Shown here one piece after another: positions 17,761 through 25,728 of a stretch of DNA of 64,000 bases. The stretch covers positions 1,550,001-1,614,000 of the forward strand of contig NZ_JAUSYQ010000002.1 in the NCBI RefSeq assembly GCF_030816965.1. The letters run 5' to 3'. The notes below the pieces were generated by a model. It was not told the DNA's origin. It worked only from the letters and a program-made list of their open reading frames with translations, and searched no databases. Numbering within the stretch: position 1 is the first letter of the stretch; the number at the start of each line of letters is the position of its first letter. Made by a program: the position numbers and the translations under genes. The DNA comes from Streptomyces canus (lineage in GTDB: Bacteria > Actinomycetota > Actinomycetes > Streptomycetales > Streptomycetaceae).

Positions 17761-17764
17761 ATGA
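17162..17764 (+). CDS. Repeat-encoded spacer ORF between CNNM genes
   Basis: This frame of 200 codons overlaps both neighbours by ATGA, so it fits the operon perfectly. Yet it is made wholly of minisatellite units. The translation is low complexity (repeats of TTAQSPKGARATTTPRPPK and LPHPPLTGEG), rich in Pro, Thr, Ala and Arg, with no domain, signal or helix. Units of 36, 39 and 147 bases are all multiples of three, so the frame survives expansion. It could be translated and keep the downstream CNNM gene coupled, or be a chance open frame. I do not assign a function. Confidence 0.35.
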   Translation: MTAAQSREEGARAMTTAQSPKGARATTTPRPPKTRVLPHPPLTGEGNRITTAAPSPEEGARAMTTAQSPKGARATTTPRPPKTRVLPHPPLTGEGNRITTAAPSPEEGARAMTIAQSPKGARATTAPQSLEGARATTAVRPPKQGTRTRTAVQSPPQGPRTTTGPRRPEEGTRTTPPAQPPPGATRATAAPQSPERRAEG

Positions 17765-18774
17765 CCGTCGTCCAGTTGTTGATCGGTCTGGCGACTCTCG
17801 TCGTCAACGCGTTCTTCGTGGGCGCCGAGTTCGCGCTGATCTCGGTGCGGCGCAGCCAGATCGAGCCCTACGCCGACCAGGGCGACCGGCGTGCGAAGAG
17901 CGTGCTGTGGGGGCTGGAGCACGTCTCCGCGCTGATGGCGGCCGCGCAGCTCGGGATCACGTTGTGCACGCTGGTCCTGGGTGTGGTCGCGGAGCCGGCG
18001 ATCGCGCATCTGCTGGAGCCGGTGTTCCACGCGGTGGGTGTGCCGAAGGGCGCGGGGCACGCGGTGTCCTTCGTGATCGCGCTGACCGTGGCGACCTATC
18101 TGCACATGCTGCTCGGCGAGATGGTCCCGAAGAACATCGCCCTCGCGGAGCCGGTGCGCAGCGCGCTGCTGCTCGGGCCGCCGCTGGTCACGCTGGCGCG
18201 CGGGCTGCGCCCGGTGATCTTCGCGATCAACGCCTTCGCGAACGCCCTGCTGAAGCTGCTGCGCGTGGAGACCAGGGACGAGGTCACGGCGACCTTCTCG
18301 GACGCCGAGCTGGCCCGGATCGTGCGGGACTCCGGCGAGGCGGGCCTGATCGACGAGCGGGCGCGGGAGCGGCTGCACGACGCGCTGGAACTGGGGCGAC
18401 GGCCCGTGCGGGACGTGGTGCTGCCACTGGAAAGGGTCGTCTACGCGCGCGTGGGCGTCACACCGGAACAGCTGGAGACGCTCTCGAACGAGTCCGGGTT
18501 CTCACGGTTCCCGGTGGTGGACGAGGTGCGGCGGATCGTCGGCTACCTCCACGTCAAGGACGCTCTGGACGCCTCGCCGCGGGATCTGCCGTTCCCGGTG
18601 CGGGACATGCGGCCGATCGCGCGGATCCGGGAGAGCACACCGCTGGACGACGTACTGACGGCGATGCGGCGCAGCCGTACCCATCTGGCGGCGGTGCTCG
18701 GCGAGGACGGGCGGCTGGCGGGGCTGGTGACGATGGAGGACGTGCTGCGGGAACTGTTCGGACGGCAGGCGTGA
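17761..18774 (+). CDS. CNNM/CorC membrane protein, second of a pair
   Basis: A 337-residue paralogue of the CNNM protein upstream. It has the DUF21 membrane domain (residues about 1-175, with GAEFALISVRRSQIEP and LHMLLGEMVPKNIALAEP) and two CBS domains (about 205-335), but no C-terminal CorC_HlyC domain. Pairs of one long and one short CNNM protein in tandem are common in actinobacteria and probably form a heteromer. The start overlaps the spacer ORF by ATGA. Confidence 0.9.
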   Translation: MTVVQLLIGLATLVVNAFFVGAEFALISVRRSQIEPYADQGDRRAKSVLWGLEHVSALMAAAQLGITLCTLVLGVVAEPAIAHLLEPVFHAVGVPKGAGHAVSFVIALTVATYLHMLLGEMVPKNIALAEPVRSALLLGPPLVTLARGLRPVIFAINAFANALLKLLRVETRDEVTATFSDAELARIVRDSGEAGLIDERARERLHDALELGRRPVRDVVLPLERVVYARVGVTPEQLETLSNESGFSRFPVVDEVRRIVGYLHVKDALDASPRDLPFPVRDMRPIARIRESTPLDDVLTAMRRSRTHLAAVLGEDGRLAGLVTMEDVLRELFGRQA

Positions 18775-18868
18775 GGGAGGTTCGGTCGAGCGGCGGGCGT
18801 GAGTTGCCGTTCGGGGCCCCAGGGTGACCGACCGCCGGGTATGTGCAGCGGTTACCATTTCTTCCGCC

Positions 18869-19642
18869 ATGCAGACTCATCCCACTTACTCCAGCCTGGT
18901 CGCGGTCGGCGACTCCTTCACCGAGGGCATGTCGGACCTGCTGCCGGACGGCTCCTACCGGGGCTGGGCCGACCTTCTCGCCGGCCGGATGGCCGCCGTG
19001 ACACCCGGCTTCCGGTACGCCAACCTCGCGGTGCGCGGCAAGCTGATCCAGCAGATCGTCGACGAGCAGGTCGACGTGGCGGCGGCGATGCAGACGGATG
19101 TGATCACACTTGTGGGCGGGCTCAACGACACCCTGCGGCCCAAGTGCGACATGGTCCGGGTCCGCGACCTGCTGACGGAGGCCGTGGAGCGGCTGGCCCC
19201 GTCCTGCAAGCAACTGGTGCTGATGCGCAGCCCCGGCCGTCAGGGCCCGGTCCTTGAGCGATTCCGGCCCCGCATGGAGGAACTGTTCACGGTCGTCGAC
19301 GAGCTCGCCGCTCGGCACGGCGCGGTGGTCGTCGACCTGTACGGCGCCCCCTCGCTCTCCGACCCGCGCCTGTGGGACGTGGACCGCCTGCATCTGACGG
19401 CCGAGGGCCACCGCCGCGTCGCCGAGGCCGTGTGGCAGACCCTCGGCTACGACCCCGAGGACACGGAGTGGCGTACGCCGATCCCGGCGACGGTCCCACC
19501 GAGGTGGGTCGCGCGGCGCGTCGCGGACGCCCGCTTCGCCCGGCAACACCTGCTGCCGTGGATCGGCCGGCGGCTGACGGGGCGGTCGTCGGGTGACGGC
19601 CTGCCGCCGAAGCGGCCCGACCTGCGGCCTTACGAGCCCTAG
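18869..19642 (+). CDS. SGNH/GDSL family hydrolase
   Basis: An esterase/lipase-like SGNH hydrolase of 257 residues. Block I is VAVGDSFTEGM (catalytic Ser), the block II Gly is in YANLAVRGKL, block III is GGLNDT (Asn), and block V is WDVDRLHLTAEGH with Asp and His. There is no signal peptide, so it is cytoplasmic. No Shine-Dalgarno precedes ATG 18869, but TTACCATTT lies about 10 bases upstream, so the message may be leaderless. The longer GTG start at 18824 lacks support. Confidence 0.88.
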   Translation: MQTHPTYSSLVAVGDSFTEGMSDLLPDGSYRGWADLLAGRMAAVTPGFRYANLAVRGKLIQQIVDEQVDVAAAMQTDVITLVGGLNDTLRPKCDMVRVRDLLTEAVERLAPSCKQLVLMRSPGRQGPVLERFRPRMEELFTVVDELAARHGAVVVDLYGAPSLSDPRLWDVDRLHLTAEGHRRVAEAVWQTLGYDPEDTEWRTPIPATVPPRWVARRVADARFARQHLLPWIGRRLTGRSSGDGLPPKRPDLRPYEP

Positions 19643-19648
19643 GACGTC

Positions 19649-19821
19649 GTGCACACGCGCGTGGTCAACGTCAGGGGCGTATCCACGAGTACGACCCCCG
19701 CCTCGAACACGCGTCCGCCGACCTCGTCCAGGTCGGCCGCAGCAGGGCCCTGGCCTGCTGGTGCGCGCCCGAACCGTGTCACGCCGATGTGCTGGCGGAG
19801 CTCGCGGGTTACCTCTCGTAG
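19649..19821 (+). pseudogene. DUF4326 gene relic (internal deletion)
   Basis: GTG 19649 opens with HTRVVNVR, the N-terminus of DUF4326 proteins. A few codons later the frame is wrong, and in another frame the family C-terminus appears: EYDPRLEHASADLVQVGRS, then ALACWCAPEPCHADVLAELA before TAG at 19819-19821. The middle of the domain is missing (an intact protein has about 110-130 residues). I read this as a gene remnant with an internal deletion and frameshift, lying in the 238-base gap before purB. Confidence 0.6.
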
Positions 19822-19866
19822 GTTCCGACGAACGGGGCCCGGGCGCTGGCCTGCACGAATCGCCAG

Positions 19867-19872
19867 TAGAAT
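19867..19872 (+). promoter_or_regulatory. Probable -10 element of a leaderless purB transcript
   Basis: TAGAAT lies 8 bases before the GTG start of purB, and there is no Shine-Dalgarno. This spacing is what a leaderless transcript starting at the GTG would need. No convincing -35 hexamer is seen. Confidence 0.45.
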
Positions 19873-19880
19873 CCGTACAC

Positions 19881-21324
19881 GTGACTTCCGCTCCCGCCAA
19901 GCCCCGCATCCCCAACGTCCTCGCCGGACGCTACGCCTCCGCCGAGCTCGCCACGCTCTGGTCACCCGAGCAGAAGGTGAAGCTCGAGCGTCAGCTCTGG
20001 CTCGCCGTGCTGCGGGCCCAGAAGGACCTCGGGATCGAGGTGCCCGAGGAGGCGCTCGCCGACTACGAGCGGGTCCTGGACACCGTCGACCTGGCCTCCA
20101 TCGCCGAGCGCGAGAAGGTCACGCGGCACGACGTGAAGGCGCGGATCGAGGAGTTCAACGACCTCGCCGGGCACGAGCAGGTCCACAAGGGCATGACCTC
20201 CCGGGACCTCACGGAGAACGTCGAGCAGCTCCAGATCCGGCTCTCGCTGGAACTGATCCGCGACCGCAGCGTGGCCGTCCTGGCGCGCCTCGGCAAGCTG
20301 GCCGGCGAGTACGGCGAGCTGGTCATGGCCGGCCGCTCCCACAACGTGGCCGCGCAGGCCACCACTCTCGGCAAGCGTTTCGCGACCGCGGCGGACGAGC
20401 TGCTCGTGGCCTACGGCCGGGTCGAGGAGCTCCTCGCCCGCTACCCGCTGCGCGGCATCAAGGGCCCGGTCGGCACCGCGCAGGACATGCTGGACCTGCT
20501 GGGGCGGGGACGCCTCGAAGCTGGCGGATCTGGAACAGCGGATCGCCGGTCACCTGGGCTTCTCGCAGGCGTTCACCTCGGTCGGCCAGGTCTACCCGCG
20601 CTCCCTGGACTACGAGGTCGTCACCGCGCTGGTGCAGGTGGCGGCGGCCCCGTCGTCGCTGGCGAAGACGATCCGGCTGATGGCCGGGCACGAGCTGGTG
20701 ACCGAGGGGTTCAAGCCGGGCCAGGTCGGCTCCTCCGCGATGCCGCACAAGATGAACACCCGGTCCTGCGAGCGCGTCAACGGCCTGATGGTCATCCTGC
20801 GCGGCTACGCCTCGATGACCGGCGAGCTGGCGGGCGACCAGTGGAACGAGGGCGACGTGTCCTGCTCGGTGGTGCGCCGCGTCGCGCTGCCGGACGCGTT
20901 CTTCGCTCTCGACGGTCTCCTGGAGACCTTCCTGACTGTCCTCGACGAGTTCGGCGCCTTCCCGGCCGTCGTCGCGCGCGAGCTGGACCGCTACCTGCCC
21001 TTCCTCGCCACCACCAAGGTGCTGATGGGCGCGGTGCGCGCGGGTGTCGGCCGTGAGGTCGCGCACGAGGCGATCAAGGAGAACGCCGTCGCCTCCGCCC
21101 TCGCGATGCGCGAGCAGGGCGCCGAGCGCAACGAACTCCTCGACAAGCTGGCCGCGGACGAGCGCATTCCGCTCGACCGGGCCGGGCTGGACTCGCTGAT
21201 GGCCGACAAGCTGTCCTTCACGGGCGCCGCGGCCGACCAGGTCGCCGTCGTCGTCGGCCGGATCGAGGAGATCGTCAAGCAGCATCCGGCCGCCGCGGGC
21301 TACACACCCGGGGCGATCCTCTGA
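19881..21324 (+). pseudogene. purB: Adenylosuccinate lyase, interrupted by a +1 frameshift
   Basis: PurB cleaves SAICAR and adenylosuccinate in purine synthesis. The first part (19881 to about 20500) runs from TSAPAKPRIPNVLAGRYASA to QDMLDLLG. The second part continues in the next frame with VGSSAMPHKMNTRSCERVN, the fumarase/lyase signature carrying the flexible catalytic loop, to GYTPGAIL and the stop. At 20501-20510 the run reads GGGGCGGGGA. Removing one G of the first run restores GGDASKLADLEQRI and one open frame of 480 residues, the normal length. Every other block looks intact. As the enzyme is needed for purine prototrophy, a sequencing error is at least as likely as a true mutation. 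Confidence 0.93.
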
Positions 21325-21337
21325 CACTCCTCACGCG

Positions 21338-21883
21338 ATGACGCGCTTCACCCCCGAGGAGTTGGAGGCCGCCCGCGACCGTCTTGTACCGGACGTGGTC
21401 GCGGACGGTCTCCGTGTACTGTTCTGCGGCATCAACCCCGGTCTGATGACGGCCGCGACAGGCCATCACTTCGCTCGGCCCGGCAACCGGTTCTGGCCGG
21501 TGCTTCATCTGTCCGGCTTCACCCCGAGGCTCCTGAAGCCGTCGGAGCAGCAGGAGTTGCTGTCGTACGGGCTCGGGATCACCAATGTCGTGGCGCGGGC
21601 GTCCGCGCGGGCGGACGAGCTGAGCGCCGAGGAGTATCGCGAGGGCGGGCGGCTGCTGGCCGAGAAGGTCGCGCGGCTCAGGCCCCGCTGGCTGGCCGTG
21701 GTGGGGGTCACCGCCTATCGCGCGGCCTTCGACGACAGGAAGGCGAAGGTCGGGCCGCAGGGGCGGAGGATCGGGAAGACGCGCGTGTGGGTGCTGCCGA
21801 ATCCGAGTGGCCTCAACGCGCACTGGACGGCGGCGCCGATGGCCGAGGAGTTCGCCCGGCTCCGGGTGGCGGCGGACGGCTAG
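21338..21883 (+). CDS. mug: G/U mismatch-specific uracil-DNA glycosylase
   Basis: A DNA repair enzyme of the MUG/TDG group that removes uracil and related bases opposite G. It has 181 residues. The active-site block is LFCGINPGLMTAATGHHFA with the catalytic Asn in GINPG, followed by FARPGNRFWPVL. The second motif is VLPNPSGLNAHW near residue 157. The gene starts 13 bases after purB and probably shares its transcript. The 3' end meets the convergent gene at 21888 with a 4-base gap. Confidence 0.92.
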   Translation: MTRFTPEELEAARDRLVPDVVADGLRVLFCGINPGLMTAATGHHFARPGNRFWPVLHLSGFTPRLLKPSEQQELLSYGLGITNVVARASARADELSAEEYREGGRLLAEKVARLRPRWLAVVGVTAYRAAFDDRKAKVGPQGRRIGKTRVWVLPNPSGLNAHWTAAPMAEEFARLRVAADG

Positions 21884-21887
21884 CGGG

Positions 21888-22334
21888 TCAGACCGGGTCG
21901 ATGTCCGAGGCCACGGCCAGGACGTGGACCTCGTCGGTGGTGTCCCGGTAGCCCACGCCGAGGGCGATCCAGCGGTCCGAGCCCGGGGGTTGCCACAGGT
22001 CCAGGTCGTCCGCCACGGAGCTCGTCGTGGCCCAGGGTTCGGGTATCTCCTCGCCCCGCTCGCTGTGCACCCGGAGCGTGCCCATGCCCCAGAGCGGCTG
22101 CTGCCTGCCCCAGCGGTCGTCCAACTGCTGCGCTATGTAGCTCTTCAGGGCGTAGAAGTCCGCCACGGTCGCCATGCGGCGCGCCGCGTCACCGGTCCGC
22201 GTCCCGTGGCTCACCACTAACGACTCGATGCGGTACCCGGGTCCCGCCCCGTAGGGCACCGGCTCGCCGTCCGCCGCGGTCAGGTCGCGGGCGCACAGCG
22301 AGTCGATCGCGGCGAGGTACTTCGCACTGTCCAT
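21888..22334 (-). CDS. Conserved hypothetical protein
   Basis: A 148-residue soluble protein that I do not recognise. It starts MDSAKYLAAIDSLCARDL and contains YRIESLVVSHGTRTGDAARRMA, a helical FYALKSYIAQQLDDRWG and a strand-rich acidic end. It is codon-biased like a real gene and has no signal peptide or membrane helix. The ATG at 22334 is the first sensible start. Extension upstream would run into the minisatellite, which is open in this direction only by composition. It may be a secretion or immunity accessory, but nothing shows it. Confidence 0.65.
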   Translation of the reverse strand: MDSAKYLAAIDSLCARDLTAADGEPVPYGAGPGYRIESLVVSHGTRTGDAARRMATVADFYALKSYIAQQLDDRWGRQQPLWGMGTLRVHSERGEEIPEPWATTSSVADDLDLWQPPGSDRWIALGVGYRDTTDEVHVLAVASDIDPV

Positions 22335-22380
22335 GTGATCCAGTAAACCGGCCCCCACTGACATTTGGCGGGGCGTCAAG

Positions 22381-22764
22381 TGACTCGGAGGTCGCCCGCC
22401 CCGGCGACGGACCGGTCGTGGGGTCGGACGTCCCGGCCACGAACCCACCGGCGGGCAGGCCCCCCGACCACGAACCGCCGTAGTCGCGCGCCCCGGCCAC
22501 GGACCAGTCATGGAGCCGGACACCCCGACCACGGACCGGTCGTGGAGTCAGGCACCCCGGCCACGAACCCACCGGCGGGCAGGCCCCCGACCACGAACCG
22601 CCGGAGTCGCGCGCCCCGGCCACGGACCAGTCATGGAGCCGGACACCCCGACCACGGACCGGTCGTGGCGTCAGGCACCCCGGCCACGAACCGCCGGCGA
22701 GTCGCGCGTCCCGGCCACGGACCACCGTAGGGTCAAGCATCCCGGCCACGGACCCGCCCAGGGG
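22381..22764. repeat. Minisatellite behind the ABC permease gene
   Basis: This gap of about 430 bases (22335-22764) holds no gene. It is filled by degenerate units of about 31-33 bases with a higher-order repeat of 123-124 bases (matching blocks start at 22441 and 22565). On the minus strand the unit reads like CGTGGCCGGGACGCCTGACC, which copies the last codons and TGA of the adjoining permease gene (RRDA-stop at 22765). Both strands are open by composition, but the translations are low complexity. Confidence 0.85.
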
Positions 22765-23514
22765 TCAGGCGTCCCGGCGACGCAGGCTCCACGCGCCCGC
22801 CGCGACGGCGGCCGCCGTCCACAGCGTGGTCACGCCGAGTCCGGCCCATGGTCCGAGAGTCCGGTCGGGGGTCTCGTACAGGACGGCCTGTCCGGCCCTG
22901 TCGGGCAGGAAGTCGGCGACACTTCCCCCAGCCGCGTCTCCGATCACGAACGAGACGACGAGAATGAACGGGATGATCAGGGAGAGCGCGCCCACACCAC
23001 TGCGCAACAGGGCCGCAACTCCCGCCGCGAACAAGGCCATCAGCGTGAGGTAGACCGCACAGCCGACGACACCGCGCGTCTGCTCTCCCGTGGAGAGGCC
23101 GCTCGCCGCGTCCCCGAGCCCGGCCCGTGCCACGACGAGCGCCGCGAACGCGGTGACCAGCCCGACGGCCAGCGTCGGCACGCCGATCGCGAGCAGTTTC
23201 GCCGCGAACCACCGCCCCCGCCGCGGCACCGCGGCCAGCGAGAGCCGGAGTCCACCCCCGTGGAACTCCGACGACACCGCCATGGCTCCGAAGGAGATGG
23301 CCGCGATCTGGCCCGGCGCGACCCCGGACAGCGCCATGAACAGCGGATCGAATGCGGGGTCCGAGGTCTCGGAGACTCCGGCGATCGCGGAGAACGCGGT
23401 GGTCGCCGCGAACAGGGCCGACAGCGCGCCGAGGAGCGAGCGCAGCGTACGGATCTTCAGCCACTCGGAGCGGAGGACCGGGGCGAAGGAGCGGGGGACG
23501 GGTGAGGACGACAT
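22765..23514 (-). CDS. ABC-2 type transporter permease
   Basis: The membrane subunit of a small ABC exporter, 249 residues with about six hydrophobic segments. The N-terminus APVLRSEWLKIRTLRSLL and the periplasmic-loop context DPLFMALSGVAPGQIAAISFGAMAV are typical of ABC-2 permeases fused to drug or stress exporters in actinobacteria. It starts one base after the stop of its ATPase (TGACATG), so the two are coupled. Its last codons are the apparent seed of the adjacent minisatellite. Confidence 0.88.
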   Translation of the reverse strand: MSSSPVPRSFAPVLRSEWLKIRTLRSLLGALSALFAATTAFSAIAGVSETSDPAFDPLFMALSGVAPGQIAAISFGAMAVSSEFHGGGLRLSLAAVPRRGRWFAAKLLAIGVPTLAVGLVTAFAALVVARAGLGDAASGLSTGEQTRGVVGCAVYLTLMALFAAGVAALLRSGVGALSLIIPFILVVSFVIGDAAGGSVADFLPDRAGQAVLYETPDRTLGPWAGLGVTTLWTAAAVAAGAWSLRRRDA

Positions 23515-23515
23515 G

Positions 23516-24436
23516 TCAGGCCTCCTGCGGCTGTGCGGTGAACTCTGTCTCGGTCGCGGTCAGATCCAGGTAGGCCTGTTCCAAAGTGGCTTCCTGCGTG
23601 GCTAGTTCGAGGAGCGGCACGCGCGCGGCGGAGACGATGGCGCCGATCTCGTCCACGCGCGCGTGCTGCACGGCCCAGTGCCCGTCCTCGTGCTCCACGG
23701 CGTCGTGACCGTGCCGGGCGAGGGCGCTCTTGAGGGCGGTGGGGTCCGTCGTGCGGATGCGGACGCCGGGCCGCACGCGTGCGTGGATGAACTCCCGCAT
23801 CGGTGTGTCGGCGAGCAGCCGCCCCCGGCCCAGGACGACGAGGTGGTCGGCGAAGGACGCGGTCTCGTTCATGAGGTGGCTGGAGACCAACACCGTGCGG
23901 CCCTCTCCGGCCAGCCGGCGCAGCAACTCGCGGATCCAGATGATGCCTTCGGGGTCGAGGCCGTTCGAGGGCTCGTCGAGCATGACCACGCCGGGGTCGC
24001 CGAGCAGCGCGGCCGCGATGCCGAGCCGCTGCCGCATGCCCAGGGAGTACGTCTTCACACGGCGCCTTGCGACCGAGGCCAGCCCCGTCTGCTCCAGCAC
24101 CTCCTCGACCCGGCGGTCGGGGATGCGGTTGCTCGCCGCCAGCGTGCGCAGGTGGTCGCGGCCGGAGCGGGAGCCGTGCGCGGCCTGGGCGTCGAGCAGG
24201 GCGCCCACATGCCGCAGGGGTTCGTCGAGTGTGACGTAGGCGCGGCCGCCGATCGTGGCCGTCCCGGAGGTCGGACGGTCGAGGCCGAGGACGAGCCTCA
24301 TGGTGGTGGACTTTCCGGCGCCGTTGGGCCCGAGGAAGCCGGTGACACGGCCGGGCAGGACCCTGAAGGTGACGTCGTCCACGGCTCGTCGGGGGCCGAA
24401 CTCCTTGGTGAGTGCTTGGACTTCGATGCTGGTCAT
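23516..24436 (-). CDS. ABC transporter ATP-binding protein
   Basis: ATPase of the ABC-2 exporter, 306 residues. Walker A is GPNGAGKST at about residues 38-46, the signature is YSLGMRQRLGIAAALL, Walker B is GVVMLDEPSNGLD and the switch His is in SSHLMNE. The C-terminal 80 residues form the DrrA-type accessory domain. The ATG at 24436 matches family starts (TSIEVQALTKEFG). The gene is divergent from a sensor kinase/response regulator pair, the common arrangement in which the two-component system controls the exporter. Confidence 0.93.
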   Translation of the reverse strand: MTSIEVQALTKEFGPRRAVDDVTFRVLPGRVTGFLGPNGAGKSTTMRLVLGLDRPTSGTATIGGRAYVTLDEPLRHVGALLDAQAAHGSRSGRDHLRTLAASNRIPDRRVEEVLEQTGLASVARRRVKTYSLGMRQRLGIAAALLGDPGVVMLDEPSNGLDPEGIIWIRELLRRLAGEGRTVLVSSHLMNETASFADHLVVLGRGRLLADTPMREFIHARVRPGVRIRTTDPTALKSALARHGHDAVEHEDGHWAVQHARVDEIGAIVSAARVPLLELATQEATLEQAYLDLTATETEFTAQPQEA

Positions 24437-24468
24437 GGCAGCAGCCTGACCGGTGCCGCAGGGGTGGG

Positions 24469-24512
24469 GCCTCCCCCGCGTGTGGAGATCGTCTCCCCCC
24501 TGCGGGGGAGGC
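24469..24512. promoter_or_regulatory. Nested palindrome in the ABC/two-component divergent gap
   Basis: Outer arms GCCTCCCCCGC and GCGGGGGAGGC (11 bases, perfect) enclose an inner perfect dyad GGAGA-TCG-TCTCC. The 44-base structure lies in the middle of the 108-base gap between the exporter operon and the kinase gene, where a NarL-type response regulator would bind. It could instead fold in the leader RNA of either transcript. Confidence 0.6.
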
Positions 24513-24544
24513 TCGTTGTCGGTGGCGGCTGGCACGATGACCAA

Positions 24545-25714
24545 ATGGTCCGCTTGCTGCGCCCGTTCGGTCGGGCGGTGACGTACACACGATGGCTGCA
24601 TCTGTTCATCGCCGTCGTGTGGCCGGCCATGTGGATCTTCGTCGAGGAAGCCTGGTGGACCTGGCTGGTGGCGGCCGTGACGCTCGCGCCCGCGGGGCTG
24701 GTACCCGCGATGCGCACCGTGGAGGGGCTCCAGGCGAGGCTGCTGCTGACGGGGCACCGGCACAACAGCGAGAGCATCGACATCGTCGTCGCGCCGTCGG
24801 CGTCCTGGAGCGACCGGGGACGGCTCGTCGTGTGGCTGGAGGCGCGTCTGCTGCTCGGCTACGCGACGGCGATGCTCAGCATGCAACTGCTGATCAGCTC
24901 GGTGGACCTGGTGGCGTCGGCCTTCGGCCGTGACATCGACGAGGGCGTGCTGATCCTCCTCGACGGCCACCGGTGGTGGCACGTCCTGCTCGCGCCCCTG
25001 TCGCTGGCCGCGCTGGCGGCGACGGTGGTCGGCTCCGGCCGTCTGATCACCGCGCTCGCGCTCCGGCTGCTCGGCCCCTCCCCCGCCGAGCGCCTGGCCG
25101 CCATGGAGGAGCGCACCGAGCGGCTCCTGGAGCGCACCCGTATCGCGCGCGAGCTGCACGACTCCATCGGGCACGCCCTGACGGTCGCCGTCGTCCAGGC
25201 GGGTGCCGCGCGGACGGCCGGCGATCCGGCCTTCACGGACCGTGCCCTGGACGCCATCGAGGAGACGGGCCGGGCCGCGCTGGAGGACCTGGAGCGTGTC
25301 CTCGGCATCCTGCGGGAGTCCGACCGGCCGGTGAGCAGCCGCCCGACGCTGACGGACGCCGACCGGCTCCTGGAGTCCGCGCGCGCGTCCGGCGCCAAGG
25401 TGGACGCCGAACTGACCGGGCCGGTGGACACCGTGCCCGGGCCGGTCTCCCGCGAGGGCTACCGGATCCTCCAGGAGTCGCTGACCAATGTGCTGCGGCA
25501 CGCGGGGGCCGTCCCGGTCCGGATCCGTATCGAGGTCACGGACGAGGCCCTCGCCCTGGAGGTCCGCAATCCGCTGACGGCCGACATACCCGGCCCCGGG
25601 CGGGGCAGCGGGCTGCGCGGGATACGCGAGCGGGCGGCCCTGCTCGGCGGCCGCGCGCACACCGGGCCCGACCGGGGTGACTGGCAGGTGCATGCCGAGC
25701 TGCCGCTTCGCTGA
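24545..25714 (+). CDS. Sensor histidine kinase (HisKA_3/NarX type)
   Basis: Membrane sensor kinase, 389 residues. Four hydrophobic segments fill residues about 15-180 without a large extracellular domain. The dimerisation/phosphoacceptor block is RIARELHDSIGHALTVAVVQ, the His lying in ELHDS. A HATPase_c domain follows, with the N-box LQESLTNVLRHA and G-box GSGLRGIRERA. It forms a pair with the response regulator 14 bases downstream. Kinases of this type with short loops often sense envelope stress or membrane-active drugs. No strong ribosome binding site precedes ATG 24545. Confidence 0.9.
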   Translation: MVRLLRPFGRAVTYTRWLHLFIAVVWPAMWIFVEEAWWTWLVAAVTLAPAGLVPAMRTVEGLQARLLLTGHRHNSESIDIVVAPSASWSDRGRLVVWLEARLLLGYATAMLSMQLLISSVDLVASAFGRDIDEGVLILLDGHRWWHVLLAPLSLAALAATVVGSGRLITALALRLLGPSPAERLAAMEERTERLLERTRIARELHDSIGHALTVAVVQAGAARTAGDPAFTDRALDAIEETGRAALEDLERVLGILRESDRPVSSRPTLTDADRLLESARASGAKVDAELTGPVDTVPGPVSREGYRILQESLTNVLRHAGAVPVRIRIEVTDEALALEVRNPLTADIPGPGRGSGLRGIRERAALLGGRAHTGPDRGDWQVHAELPLR

Positions 25715-25728
25715 TCTACGCTGACGGG

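Noticed and set aside
22189..22749. Open frames on both strands in the minisatellite
   Set aside because: The translations simply repeat the unit and carry no domain or ribosome binding site.
24437..25693. Upstream extension of the ABC ATPase across the histidine kinase
   Set aside because: The frame is open only by high GC; the enzyme starts at 24436, directly before the Walker A region.
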